Shown: positions 31,393 through 41,890 of the stretch, one piece after another
Layout of the letters: each line of letters opens with the position of its first letter
Numbering within the stretch: position 1 is the first letter of the stretch
Assembly: GCA_016183985.1 (NCBI GenBank)
Contig: JACPDN010000005.1
Span: forward strand, 186,001-250,000
Source: Pseudomonadota bacterium
GTDB lineage: Bacteria > Pseudomonadota > Alphaproteobacteria > Dongiales > Dongiaceae
Direction of reading: 5' to 3'
Length of the DNA stretch: 64,000 nt
Program-made: the position numbers and the translations under genes
The notes under the pieces: model-generated
The model's database searches: none
The model's input: the letters and a program-made list of their open reading frames with translations, nothing else
Told to the model about the DNA's origin: nothing

Positions 31393-31670
31393 CAGGCGCC
31401 CTCGCCCGACAAACGCAGCCGGCCGAAGGCGACCAGGCGCTCGGTCATCGCGCTTTGCAGCCGCGTCGGCAATGGTTCGCGGCCGGAAAGCCAGTCATAG
31501 ATATCTGGGTCGATTTCGCTCAGAAAAGCAGTCAAAACGCGTAACTCGTCGGCATTGAGGTCGGCCAGATGAGCATCGGCAAAAGGCCCCAGGACCAGAT
31601 CAAGTTCCTTGGTGCCACGGTGATGGCATTGGAACATCAGCTTTTTGCGCTGCCGCTCCAATTCCTCCAT
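31392..31670 (-). CDS. sdhE: FAD assembly factor SdhE (succinate dehydrogenase assembly factor 2)
   Basis: RQRKKLMFQCHHRGTKELDLVLGPFAD (RGxxE); next to mfd/recG. Confidence 0.9.
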   Translation of the reverse strand: MEELERQRKKLMFQCHHRGTKELDLVLGPFADAHLADLNADELRVLTAFLSEIDPDIYDWLSGREPLPTRLQSAMTERLVAFGRLRLSGEGA

Positions 31671-31745
31671 GTCGATGCCCTTTCCTCTTTTACGTTTGGC
31701 GCATAGAATCGCGCCGTTTTCAGCCTCAGCCGAACCCGGATTCCC

Positions 31746-33827
31746 TTGCGCCCGCAAATCCTTTACCCGCTCTTTGCGTCGGTGACCAGCCTGCCCGGCA
31801 TCGGGCCGAGGCTCGGGAAGCTATTTGAGAAATTGACCGGCCCCAGCGTGGTCGGTTTGCTTTGGCATCTCCCCACGGGACTGGTGGAGCGCCAGCAAGA
31901 ACCGGATATTCCGGATGTCGCCGATGGCGCAACCGTCACGCTCAAGGTCCAGGTGACGATCCATCTGGCACCACAGCGCCCGCGCCAGCCCTACCGAGTG
32001 TCCTGCGTCAATGATACCGGCGCCGTCGATCTGGTCTTTTTCAACCCCCGGGTCGATTATCTCAAGAACCTGTTACCGCCAGGAGAATGGCGGGTCGTTT
32101 CCGGGCGGGTCGAGCGCTATGCCGGCACCCTCAATATGGTCCATCCGGATTACATCCTGCCGCCGGAACGCGCGGGCGAGATCAAGAAGCTTGAGCCCAC
32201 CTATGGCCTGACTGCGGGGCTCACCCCCCGCATCGTGCTGAAAGCCGTGGCCGCCGCCATCGAACGCGCGCCCGAGCCACCCGAATGGATCGATGCGCAT
32301 GTGATGAAGCGCCATCAATGGCCGAAATGGAAGGCGGCTATCGAAACGATCCATCGCCCGGGAGGCGCCGCCGATCTAGGGCCGGATACCCTCGCCCGGC
32401 AGCGCTTGGCCTATGACGAGGTGCTGGCGAGCCAAGTGGCATTGGCTTTGGTGCGCCAGCATAACCGGCGCCTGGCGGGCCGACCTTGTGTTGCAACCGG
32501 GGCACTGACGTCCCGTGTCAAAGCAAAGCTGCCTTACGATTTGACGCCCTCGCAGCGCCAGGCGATCGAGGAGATTGCAGCGGACATGGCCTCGCCTCAG
32601 CGCATGCTGCGCCTGCTGCAGGGTGACGTCGGCAGCGGCAAGACCGTGGTTGCGCTCTTTGCCATGCTGATCGCTGCCGAAGCCGGCGGTCAGGCCGCCC
32701 TCCTCGCGCCGACCGATATCCTGGCGCGACAGCACTTTGCGACCCTCGAGCCGCTCCTTCGGGCCGCAGGCCTGCGCCTGGAACTGCTGACCGGCCGCGA
32801 CAAGGGCAAAGCACGTGAACGCATTCTGGAAGGGCTTGCTTCCGGCGATGTCCCTCTGGTCGTGGGCACACACGCCCTGGTTCAGGAGAGCATTACCTTT
32901 AACGATCTGCGCTTGGCGGTGGTCGACGAGCAGCACCGATTTGGCGTGCAGCAGCGCGTCGCGTTGTCGGAGAAGGGCAAAGGCGTCGACCTCCTCGTCA
33001 TGACGGCGACGCCTATTCCGCGCACCTTGATGCTGACCGCCTATGGCGACATCGATGTTTCGCGCCTCACCGAGAAACCGCCAGGACGACAGCCGATTGA
33101 TACGCGGACCATTCCGATCGATCGCCTGGACGAGGTTGCCGGCGGGCTCAAGCGCGCCATTGCACATAGCTCCCGCATCTATTGGGTTTGCCCGCTGGTA
33201 GACGAATCCGAGGTGATCGATCTGGCAGCTGCCAGCGAACGCTATGAGATGCTCAAGAACATCTTTGGCCTGCGCGCTGGCTTGGTCCATGGCCAGATGA
33301 AGGCTGCCGATCGCGATAAGACCATGGCACAATTCCAGGCTGGAGAAATCGACATCTTGGTGGCGACAACCGTGATCGAGGTCGGCGTCAACGTGCCTGA
33401 AGCGACCGTCATGGTGATCGAACATGCCGAGCGCTTTGGCCTGGCGCAGCTCCATCAACTGCGCGGCCGCGTCGGGCGCGGCACCGGAAAGTCGAGCTGC
33501 ATTCTCCTTTACCAAACACCTCTAAGCGAAACGGCAAAGTCGCGCCTTGCGATCATGCGGGACACCGAGGACGGTTTCCGTATCGCAGAAGAGGATCTAA
33601 AGCTGCGCGGTGCAGGCGAGCTTCTGGGAACGCGCCAGAGCGGCCTGCAAGAATTCCACATCGCAGATCTGACAGCCCATGCCGATCTCATCCAGATCGC
33701 CCGCGATGATGCGCGCCTGGTCCTGGAGATGGATCCGGAACTGGTCAGTGAGCGCGGGCTGGCATTGCGCGTCCTGCTCTATCTCTTTGAGAAGGACGCC
33801 GTGGTGAAGACAATCCGGTCAGGCTGA
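31746..33827 (+). CDS. recG: ATP-dependent DNA helicase RecG
   Basis: LLQGDVGSGKTVVALFAML, DEQHRFGV, TATPIPRTLMLTAYGDIDVSRLTEKPPGR, RGRVGRG. Confidence 0.96.
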   Translation: MRPQILYPLFASVTSLPGIGPRLGKLFEKLTGPSVVGLLWHLPTGLVERQQEPDIPDVADGATVTLKVQVTIHLAPQRPRQPYRVSCVNDTGAVDLVFFNPRVDYLKNLLPPGEWRVVSGRVERYAGTLNMVHPDYILPPERAGEIKKLEPTYGLTAGLTPRIVLKAVAAAIERAPEPPEWIDAHVMKRHQWPKWKAAIETIHRPGGAADLGPDTLARQRLAYDEVLASQVALALVRQHNRRLAGRPCVATGALTSRVKAKLPYDLTPSQRQAIEEIAADMASPQRMLRLLQGDVGSGKTVVALFAMLIAAEAGGQAALLAPTDILARQHFATLEPLLRAAGLRLELLTGRDKGKARERILEGLASGDVPLVVGTHALVQESITFNDLRLAVVDEQHRFGVQQRVALSEKGKGVDLLVMTATPIPRTLMLTAYGDIDVSRLTEKPPGRQPIDTRTIPIDRLDEVAGGLKRAIAHSSRIYWVCPLVDESEVIDLAAASERYEMLKNIFGLRAGLVHGQMKAADRDKTMAQFQAGEIDILVATTVIEVGVNVPEATVMVIEHAERFGLAQLHQLRGRVGRGTGKSSCILLYQTPLSETAKSRLAIMRDTEDGFRIAEEDLKLRGAGELLGTRQSGLQEFHIADLTAHADLIQIARDDARLVLEMDPELVSERGLALRVLLYLFEKDAVVKTIRSG

Positions 33828-34529
33828 AGCCTTCTTCTTCGGCACCGCTTTGCCGGGTGCCACGATACCGCCTGACACGACCAGCTTGATCCCGTCCTCG
33901 ACCGACATGTCGAGGTATTTTACATCCTTTTTCGGCACGAAGATGAGGTAACCCGAGGTCGGATTGGGCGTAGTCGGCACGAAGATGGTCACTGGATCCT
34001 CTCCAACCGATTCTTTGACCTCCGCCGGCGTGCTGCCAGTCACGAAACCCAAGGTCCAGGCGCCCGGACGGGGAAACTCCACCAAGACGCAATCGCGAAA
34101 GGCGGCCGATTGATTGGCAAGCACCGTCTCGACGATCTGCTTGATGGCACTGTAGATCGAGCGAATGATCGGCAGGCGGTTGAGAATGCTCTCCATCAAT
34201 TGCCGCGTCAGGCGACCGAAAAGGCCCGCTGTGATGGCGCCTATCAAGGTGAGCACGATAAGAACGATGATCAGCCCAATCCCGGGGATGGAGAAAGGCA
34301 GATAGTTCTCGGGGTTGTACTCGGGTGGCACCAGCGGCAGGACTGTCTGATCGACCCAGTTGATGAACAGCCAAGCGATATAGATGGTCAGGCTGACGGG
34401 CGCGGTGATGAGGATGCCCGCCAGGAAATAGTTGCGCAGCCGCGCGCCCAACCCCAGGCCATGCTTCTTCGGCGTCAGATCTTCCGGTCCCTCCGGCGCG
34501 GCGTTCGGCGGGTTTTCGATCTCACTCAT
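33819..34529 (-). CDS. DUF502-family membrane protein
   Basis: Two TM segments; LRNYFLAGILITAPVSLTIYIAWLFINWVD, PGIGLIIVLIVLTLIGAITAGLFGR, RLPIIRSIYSAIKQIVE. Confidence 0.88.
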   Translation of the reverse strand: MSEIENPPNAAPEGPEDLTPKKHGLGLGARLRNYFLAGILITAPVSLTIYIAWLFINWVDQTVLPLVPPEYNPENYLPFSIPGIGLIIVLIVLTLIGAITAGLFGRLTRQLMESILNRLPIIRSIYSAIKQIVETVLANQSAAFRDCVLVEFPRPGAWTLGFVTGSTPAEVKESVGEDPVTIFVPTTPNPTSGYLIFVPKKDVKYLDMSVEDGIKLVVSGGIVAPGKAVPKKKASA

Positions 34530-34638
34530 GATGCGCGGTTACCCTTCCAGTGTTGGTTGCCTCTATCAAATAGAACTGGCCGGGTTGACGCAACTAGGGC
34601 AGAATCTGCGACATTTAGTGGATGAACGGCGCCGGTAT

Positions 34639-35175
34639 ATGGCGGAACTGGATTGGATTGAGGGGCTGATCTGTTTCTGCCCGCGGGAGCAAATTGCTTC
34701 CGAGGTGATCGATCGTGCCGAAACTGTCTGGTCCGGTTTGTGCCATGGGCGGCCGTATCCCGGCCGTGCCGAGCTCGACCCATTGAGCTTCCGTGACGTG
34801 CTTCCCTATCTGTCGGTCATTGAGTTTCATGAAAACCCCTTCCGCCTCCGCTATCGACTGATCGGGACGGAAGTCGCACGCTTTTCCGGCGAGGACTTTT
34901 CCGGAAAGTGGCTTGATGAAACAGGTTGGAGCCCACTCCATCAGCGGCTCAATCTCTTGCTCTACGTGCGGGCGTATGAAACGCAACAACCCGTCTTTGG
35001 CCTATCGCAAGTCGACTGGCGCGATCGAACTGATCATTTCTTTCAGTGGGCGCTCTATCCGTTGGGTGATGCCGGGCGCGTGACCCACTGCCTAAGTGTT
35101 GACGATTTCACCCATATCGCGAAGCCCAGCGGCCTGCTGCGCGAAAACTCGCCAAAGGACGAACCGACGACATGA
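34639..35175 (+). CDS. PAS-like (PAS_5/DUF1457-type) domain protein
   Basis: PGRAELDPLSFRDVLPYLSVIEFHENPFRLRYRLIGTEVARFSGEDFSGKWLDE; start codon uncertain (ORF open to 34432). Confidence 0.6.
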   Translation: MAELDWIEGLICFCPREQIASEVIDRAETVWSGLCHGRPYPGRAELDPLSFRDVLPYLSVIEFHENPFRLRYRLIGTEVARFSGEDFSGKWLDETGWSPLHQRLNLLLYVRAYETQQPVFGLSQVDWRDRTDHFFQWALYPLGDAGRVTHCLSVDDFTHIAKPSGLLRENSPKDEPTT

Positions 35176-36032
35176 AAAAAGCACATTGGCTGCCGGTCCT
35201 GTGCTTCACCATTTCAGCGATGCTGGCCGAGCCCAGTTGGGCACAGAGCGCGATCGATCCGGGCTCCGCCGCTTTCATGCATGGCGATTATGCGACGGCC
35301 ATGCAGGAATGGTGGAAGAAGGCACAAGCAGGTGACGCCGAAGCCATCAACAATATCGGCGTCCTTTACAACAAGGGCCTTGGCGTGGAGAAAGACCCCG
35401 GCAAAGCAGCTCAATGGTATCAGCGTTCGGCCGAATTCGGCTATCCGAACGCACAGTTCAACCTGGCCAACCTCTATTACTCCGGCGACGGCGTGGAAAA
35501 GAATCCAAAGCAGGCCGCCTATTGGTATCAGCAGGCTGCTGAACGCGGACATCTCGGAGCCCAATATTATCTTGGGCTGATGTATGAGGATGGCGAGGGC
35601 GTCCCGCAGGACCAGATGATGGCCTTGAAGTGGATCGTTAAAGCGGCCGATGCCGGCAATGCGGCCGCGCAATATGAAGTCGGCCGTATGCTGGTCAGCG
35701 GCAACGGTTTGCAACCGGATGCCAAAAAGGGTGCCGAATACGCCCTGAAAGCAGCCCAGGCCGGCAATGCCAAAGCATCCCTGCTCATGGCGCAACTCTA
35801 TGAAGCCGGCAACGGCGCCGAGAAGAACGATCTCGAAGCCTATGTTTGGGCGCGGATCGCCCTCGATCGAATGAAGCCAGGGCAAGACTCAAAGAAGGCG
35901 TCTGCTCTGGTGGACGAGTTGGAGGGGCGGCTTGAACCCGGCGCCATAAAGGCCGCGGAACGAGTCATAGCGATCCGCAATCCAAAACCGAATGGTGAAG
36001 ACCAGAATCAGGCGGCCCAGCCGCCGCAATAG
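35172..36032 (+). CDS. Secreted Sel1-like (SLR) repeat protein
   Basis: Signal peptide; repeats such as AAQWYQRSAEFGYPNAQFNLANLYYSGDGVEKNPKQA. Confidence 0.92.
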   Translation: MKKAHWLPVLCFTISAMLAEPSWAQSAIDPGSAAFMHGDYATAMQEWWKKAQAGDAEAINNIGVLYNKGLGVEKDPGKAAQWYQRSAEFGYPNAQFNLANLYYSGDGVEKNPKQAAYWYQQAAERGHLGAQYYLGLMYEDGEGVPQDQMMALKWIVKAADAGNAAAQYEVGRMLVSGNGLQPDAKKGAEYALKAAQAGNAKASLLMAQLYEAGNGAEKNDLEAYVWARIALDRMKPGQDSKKASALVDELEGRLEPGAIKAAERVIAIRNPKPNGEDQNQAAQPPQ

Positions 36033-36035
36033 ACC

Positions 36036-36638
36036 TCAAGGGTAGGTAGCACCGGCATAGATCTTTTCGAGCTTGGCGATCGTCTCCGCCGTATCAAGCG
36101 ACTGATCGCCGGCGACGGGTTTCGCCACAAGATCCACGGTCAGAATGGACACCGCCTTGCCGGACGCCCAGCGACGCTCGGAGCATGGGTAGCCGTAATA
36201 GGGCCAGCCGCCGTAACCATAGGCGTGTCTGTGGCCATAGAAGCCATAACCGGGATAGCCCCAAAAGGGTGCTGCCGAGCAGTGCGGGTAGGATTGCACG
36301 TCGATATCGCTATCCGTCTTCTCTGACACAACACGAAAGGCGGATATGCTGCGCTCCTGCGCGATCCGGGCCGCACGCAACAAAGCCAGATCGTGCACCT
36401 TGTCTTTCTCCGACGCGATTTTCGCGTCGCCGCGCGGATTGCTGGCCGAGAGTCTCACCTCAGCGCCCCGATATGTGATCTCGACGGTGTCGCTATCGAC
36501 ATCCCGGTCACTAAAACCAAAATCGCCCGCTACCGAAAGCGGCTGCATCGCCGGCCGAGGTGGCGCTGGCGTAGCGCAGGCCGCCAAAGCGAGCGATCCA
36601 AGGAATAGAAATGCGGGAATGAGGCGAGGCATCGTCAT
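36036..36638 (-). CDS. Putative lipoprotein (CC0125/CC1285-like)
   Basis: Lipobox LALAACATP; GDFGFSDRDVDSDTVEITYRG, Tyr/Gly-rich YGFYGHRHAYGYGGWPYYGYP. Confidence 0.65.
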   Translation of the reverse strand: MTMPRLIPAFLFLGSLALAACATPAPPRPAMQPLSVAGDFGFSDRDVDSDTVEITYRGAEVRLSASNPRGDAKIASEKDKVHDLALLRAARIAQERSISAFRVVSEKTDSDIDVQSYPHCSAAPFWGYPGYGFYGHRHAYGYGGWPYYGYPCSERRWASGKAVSILTVDLVAKPVAGDQSLDTAETIAKLEKIYAGATYP

Positions 36639-36714
36639 GGCCCCACTTTAACATTTTTTGGCGGCAGCGGGCTCCACCACCGCCACTCTGCTCAAACAAA
36701 TGTGATCAAACGGC

Positions 36715-37951
36715 TCAGCGCCATTCGGCGTCCGGGTTGGAGAGCACGGCAGGGCTGAGGGCGAGGCAATAACCCTTTTCCGCCCAAACCTGCTTGCAAG
36801 CCTTGCCGGCATCGGCCTGATCCAGCCCAACCAGTAGCGCCGAGTAGCGGGTCATACCTTCCCAGGTGCGCTGAATAATCGCCGGACGGCCCTTCTTGAT
36901 CGTCCCTTTCAGCTTCGCCTTCATCGTCGCAATCGTGCTTTCGGCCTGATTTTTTTTAGGGAACGCACCGAAGACGACGCCCCAGCCAGAAATGCGGGCG
37001 GTCGAGGTGATGGTTGAGTTGCCTTCTTCCGCCACGCGCTGATCGCAATCGCCGCCCTTCAGGATGATCGGCGGCGCACCCTGCTCATCGGCCGACACCT
37101 TGACCGCCATGTCGCGCAGTTTTGCTTGGCCAGCCTCGCCGACCTTGAAACCTGTATTGAGCAACTGGGTCATCAAGGCAGCTCTTTCGCCCCGACTGCC
37201 GGCGCCAAGTACCACGCCGATCAACCGGCGACCGTCGCGCTTGGCCGACGCCACCAGATTGTAGCCCGAGCCGCAGGTGAAGCCTGTCTTCATCCCATCG
37301 GCCCCCTGATAGGACGACAGAATGCCGTTGACCGATGGCTGTGTCCGCCCGCCGATCGTGACGCTGCGCTTGCCGAAGAAATGATAGTGCTCAGGATAAT
37401 TCTCGAAGATGCGCAGGGCGAGCTGCGCCATATCGCGCGCGGTCGTAACCTGGCCTGCATTCGGCAGGCCCGAAGCGTTCTTGAATTCACTGCGGGTCAT
37501 GCCGATCCGATGCGCCGTATGGGTCATCATCAAGGCGAAATTCTCTTCGCTGCCGCCGATAGCTTCCGCCAGCGCCACGGCAGCATCGTTCCCCGAGACC
37601 ACGATCATGGCCGTAAGAGCCTGTTCTACCGTAATCTTTTGCCCGACTTTAAAACCAAACTTGGTCGGCGACTGGCCGGCCGCATTGGCCGAAACCGTAA
37701 TCTTGTCGCTGAGTTGGATTTTTCCAGTCTTTGCCGCCTCGAAGACCATGAAGGCGGTCATCATTTTGGTCAGCGATGCGGGATACCAGAGCGCGTTGGC
37801 ACCGTCGGCGCGCAAGACGGCACCGCTGGTCACATCGACCAGCACATTCACGCTGCGCGCATCGGCAGCGGGCGCTGCAATGCCTATGCTCAGAGCCAGA
37901 AAAATGGCCCAAATCGGCCAAGTCAACGACTTCCACCCCTCGCGCAACATG
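36715..37951 (-). CDS. D-alanyl-D-alanine carboxypeptidase with C-terminal SPOR domain; start near MLREGWKSL
   Basis: YPASLTKMMTAFM (SxxK), VVSGNDAAVALAE, DGMKTGFTCGSG; C-terminal SPOR-like WGVVFGAFPKKNQAESTIATMKAKLKG. Confidence 0.9.
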
Positions 37952-38081
37952 CTTCCCTCGGCTCCGAAAATCGGGTTGGATGTTAAGACATGAGTCTGCG
38001 ACGGGTGACAAGCCGTTTTAAGGATTGTTCCCCCATTCTGCGGCGCTATGGTGAGGAAATTCGAAGGCATTTGGGGGTATC

Positions 38082-39882
38082 TGTGATCCGAATCGCGCGC
38101 AATCTCATGGTCGGTGGCTGTTTGCGCCTTGCCATATCGGTCGGAGCGGTCGCTATGGCCGCCCTTCCCGCCTGGGCCGACTATCAGAGCGGGGTGGACG
38201 CCTATTACAAAGGTGATTTCAAGGCAGCCTATGACGCTTGGCTACCTCTGGCCGAAGCGGGTGATGCCGTCGCTCAGAACAGCCTTGGCGCCCTCTATGA
38301 CCACGGCCTCGGCGTTCCCGAGGACAATGCCGAAGCGGCCCGCTGGTACGAAATGGCGGCCCAGCAGGGCATGCCCCTGGCGATGCGCAATCTTGGAAAC
38401 CAATATGCTACCGGGCATGGTGTGCCCTACGACATCAATCTGGCGCAGCAATGGTATGAGAAGGCTGCTGCCCTCGGCGATCAGCAATCAGCCGCACTTC
38501 TTGCCCACCTCCGGCCAGCAACGACACCCCCGGTTGATACGGCCGTCGTAACGCCCCAGCAGACTTTTGGTGCGCCGACGACAACTGGCAATCTGGCTGA
38601 ACCGGTGGACGATGGCTCGCAATCGGCCACGCTCTCCGGCTCTGCCGCAACCGATGACTCACTCGTCATTCCCGATGCCCCGGCACCAGCCCCTGTCGCA
38701 GCCGCACCGAGCAGCGATGCACCCATTGCACTCGATCTCGGAAACAATAAGGTGACGATGCCGGCGACATCCGAGGCGACCGCACCTGCACAAACGGAAG
38801 CCACTCCTCCCGCCCCAACCCCGGCAGCGGTCCAGCAGGCCGCCGTCACACCAGCTCAGCCACCGGCGGCTCGCGCTGACGGCAATTGGCTGATCGGTCA
38901 ATGGCAAGGTCCGTCGCTCGGTTGTCCGAAAGGCGGCGGCATTGAATTCACCGAAGGCGAGACCTTGTCCTGGTTCGATGGCCAAGTCGCCGTACGCCTC
39001 ACCGCCACTTATCAGGTGTCCGGTGACAACATCGTCGTCAACGCGGCCGGTAGCGACGGTGCGCCGCAGCAATATACCTATCAGCGCAGCGGCCCAGATA
39101 AGATGATCATTGTCAGCATTCCGCAGGCCATGCCGAAATCGCTGCTGGGCATCGCCTATCGCCGCTGCGGCGCGGCACCGAACATGACACCGTCAGTTTC
39201 GGCTGAACCGGCGGCGCCAGCAGCACCCGCCACAATACCGATTATCGGTGGCGGCACCGGCGAGGCCCCCGTCCTTCCCGCCAGCACGCAGCCGGCCACC
39301 GCAACCCAGCCTGCGGTCGCTGCCGCAGCTCCCGCCCCTACCACCCCTGCCCCTGCCCCTGCCGCAGCGCCGACGCAGGCAGCACCCGCGACTGGTGCTG
39401 CCTCGCAATACTCTTTGAGCCAGCAGGCGAATTTGGGCCGTGACGCAGCCGCCAACAACGACAAAGTTGCTTCCGGCTGGGCGGCTTTCGAGCAAGGCAA
39501 CTATCAGGAGGCCCTGACGACCTTCAAATCCCAGGCCGATGCGGGCAACACCAACATGCAGGTGCTGGTCGGCAACATGTACGATTACGGCCAGGGCGTG
39601 CCCCAGGACGACGTCCAGGCGCTGCAATGGTATCTGATGGCGGCGTCGAAAGGCGACATCAAGGGGCAGTACCAGGCGGCCAATCTTTATTTCAGCAGCC
39701 CCACCGTTCCGAAGAACAACGTCGAGGCCTATCGCTGGGCGAGCCTGGCCGCAAAAGGGCCGGCGGGGGACCGTACCAGCATCTGGGCGCAGCAATTGCT
39801 CTCCGTGCTCACGGCAAACATGACTGAGGACGAAATCGACGACGCCAAGTCGCTTGCCAAGAAGCCGCTGAACGCAAACTGA
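38082..39882 (+). CDS. Sel1-repeat protein with a central Pro/Ala-rich linker and beta-type domain; start approximate
   Basis: Signal peptide ...ALPAWADYQSGVDAYYKGDFKAAYDAW; SLRs at both ends, AP-rich linkers, central LIGQWQGPSLGCPKGGGIEFTEGETLSWF domain. Confidence 0.85.
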
Positions 39883-39905
39883 CCGCCATTCTGGAGTCAC
39901 TCCCC

Positions 39906-41303
39906 ATGCTGCCCAATGTCGCCTTCGATGCGGCCGACCTTGCCGCCAAGGATCGTGCGCATCTCATTCACCCGTGGGTCGATTTGGGACTGACCAAGGA
40001 CGCGGATCCGCTGATCGTCTCGGCGGCCGAAGGCGCCTACGTCTACAACGTTCATGGCCAGAAGATGCTGGACGGCATCGGTGGCATGTGGTGCGTCAAT
40101 GCTGGCTATGGCCGCGGCGAGATCGCGGATGCGATGGCCGAGCAGGCCCGCCGAATGGCCTATTTTTCGCCCTTCGGCATGATCGGCAACCCGCCGGCGA
40201 TCGAGTTCGCAGCGCGCCTGACACAATACACGCCGGGCGATCTGAAGCATGTGTTCTTCACGACCGGCGGATCAACGGCCGTTGATTCGGCGCTACGTTT
40301 CGTCCACTTCTTCAACAATTTCCATGGCCGGAAGCAGAAGAAGCAGATCATCACCCGCGAATATGCCTATCACGGCTCCACCTATCTGACGGCTTCGGTG
40401 TCCGGGAAGCCCGCCGATCGCGGCAATATGGATCTCGAGACCGGCTTCATTCATCATCTGCCGGCACCGAACCCCTATCGCCGGCCGGATGGCATGTCCC
40501 TGGAGGCTTTCTGTGATGCCAAGGTGAAGGATCTGGAAGACAAGATCCTGGAGCTTGGCCCGGACAAAGTTGCGGCCTTTATTGCAGAACCCCTGCTGGC
40601 TTCGGGCGGTGTTATCGTGCCGCCACCCGGCTATCAGAAGCGCACCTGGGAAATCTGCCGCAAATACGATGTCCTCTATATCTCGGACGAGGTGGTGACT
40701 GGCTTTGGTCGCCTCGGTCATATTTTCGCATCGAAGGAAGTGTTCGGCATCGAGCCGGACATCATCACCTGCGCCAAAGGCCTGACCTCAGGCTATGTGC
40801 CGCTGGGCGCCATGATCGTTTCTGATCGGCTCTACTCGACATTGACTGATAATGCGGGGCGCGGCCAGGTCTTCGCCAACGGCTATACTTATTCGGCGCA
40901 CCCAGTTTCATGCGCCGCGGGCATGGCCAATCTCGATATATTCGAACGCGAAGATATTTGCGGCCACGTCCGTCAGACCGGCCCCTATTTCCATGAGCGT
41001 CTCAGCGAACTGACCGCTATCGACATGGTGGGTGACGTGCGCGGCAGCCATTTCATGGTCTGTGTCGAATGCACGTCGGACAAGAAGAACAAGGCCGTGC
41101 CACCGGCAGAATGGAATGTCGGCAAGCGCATCTTCGAGAAATGCCAAGAAAAAGGCCTGCTGGCCCGGCCCATGGGCCATCTAGTCGTGATGTCGCCACC
41201 GCTTATCATCAATCGCGCGCAGATCGACGCGGCAGTCGACATTTTGCGGCAAGGCATCGTTGAGGTGATGGACGACCTGAAGCGTGAGGGCCTGTGGCAT
41301 TGA
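39906..41303 (+). CDS. Class III aminotransferase (omega-amino acid/polyamine:pyruvate type)
   Basis: GIGGMWCVNAGYGR, FFTTGGSTAVDSALRFVHFF, YHGSTYLTAS, YISDEVVTGFGRLG, CAKGLTSGYVPLGAM. Confidence 0.93.
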   Translation: MLPNVAFDAADLAAKDRAHLIHPWVDLGLTKDADPLIVSAAEGAYVYNVHGQKMLDGIGGMWCVNAGYGRGEIADAMAEQARRMAYFSPFGMIGNPPAIEFAARLTQYTPGDLKHVFFTTGGSTAVDSALRFVHFFNNFHGRKQKKQIITREYAYHGSTYLTASVSGKPADRGNMDLETGFIHHLPAPNPYRRPDGMSLEAFCDAKVKDLEDKILELGPDKVAAFIAEPLLASGGVIVPPPGYQKRTWEICRKYDVLYISDEVVTGFGRLGHIFASKEVFGIEPDIITCAKGLTSGYVPLGAMIVSDRLYSTLTDNAGRGQVFANGYTYSAHPVSCAAGMANLDIFEREDICGHVRQTGPYFHERLSELTAIDMVGDVRGSHFMVCVECTSDKKNKAVPPAEWNVGKRIFEKCQEKGLLARPMGHLVVMSPPLIINRAQIDAAVDILRQGIVEVMDDLKREGLWH

Positions 41304-41378
41304 GGTCGTTAATCATCATTAATCGATGATCGCGATCTTTTTCGCGCGCAATCCTGCTCACGCCTCTAAAAAAACCCG

Positions 41379-41397
41379 TCTTATGGCCTACATAAGA
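41379..41397. promoter_or_regulatory. Perfect inverted repeat upstream of the usp gene
   Basis: TCTTATG-GCCTA-CATAAGA, 43 bp upstream of the usp start. Confidence 0.4.
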
Positions 41398-41439
41398 AGT
41401 GGGCTTGCTCGCCCTTGATGAGCATGATGGAGGTGCGTC

Positions 41440-41871
41440 ATGACGCAGCACATCTTATGTCCGACCGACGGATCCTACCAGGCGCAACACGCCGCCGATT
41501 GTGCGGTCGACTTGGCGAAATCCACCGGAGCTACCGTGACCTTTCTCACCGTCGACATGCGCCCGCAGGACCGTGTTCGTCGGCGTTCCTTCTGGCGTTC
41601 GGATATCGGCGCGTCGGCCGATGCGCAGGTTGCCGCCCAGCTCAATGTGGCAGCGGAGATCGCTAAAGACCGCGCGTTTAACCAGTTCGAATGTGTCGTC
41701 GCGGCCGGCAGCAACGCCGCCGACGCCATCGTCGCCTTTGCTGATGCGCATCAGTGCGATCATATCGTGATGGGCACCGGTATCACGAGCGAGTTCCAGC
41801 GTCTCATTCTGGGATCGGTCGCGGCGGACGTCGTGTCGCATGCACATTGCCCGGTGACCGTCGTCCACTAG
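41440..41871 (+). CDS. Universal stress protein (UspA family)
   Basis: HILCPTDGSYQAQHAADCAVDLAKSTGA and C-terminal DHIVMGTGITSEFQRLILGSVAADVVSHAHCPVTVV. Confidence 0.92.
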   Translation: MTQHILCPTDGSYQAQHAADCAVDLAKSTGATVTFLTVDMRPQDRVRRRSFWRSDIGASADAQVAAQLNVAAEIAKDRAFNQFECVVAAGSNAADAIVAFADAHQCDHIVMGTGITSEFQRLILGSVAADVVSHAHCPVTVVH

Positions 41872-41890
41872 CAGAACGGCGACCGATCGG

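Noticed and set aside
32376-33515. 379-aa minus-strand ORF opposite recG
   Set aside because: Antisense shadow; recG is unambiguous
39310-39400. GCCCCTGCCCCTGCC-type repeats in the Sel1 protein gene
   Set aside because: Codes an Ala/Pro-rich linker; low-complexity coding sequence, not a CRISPR or separate repeat element
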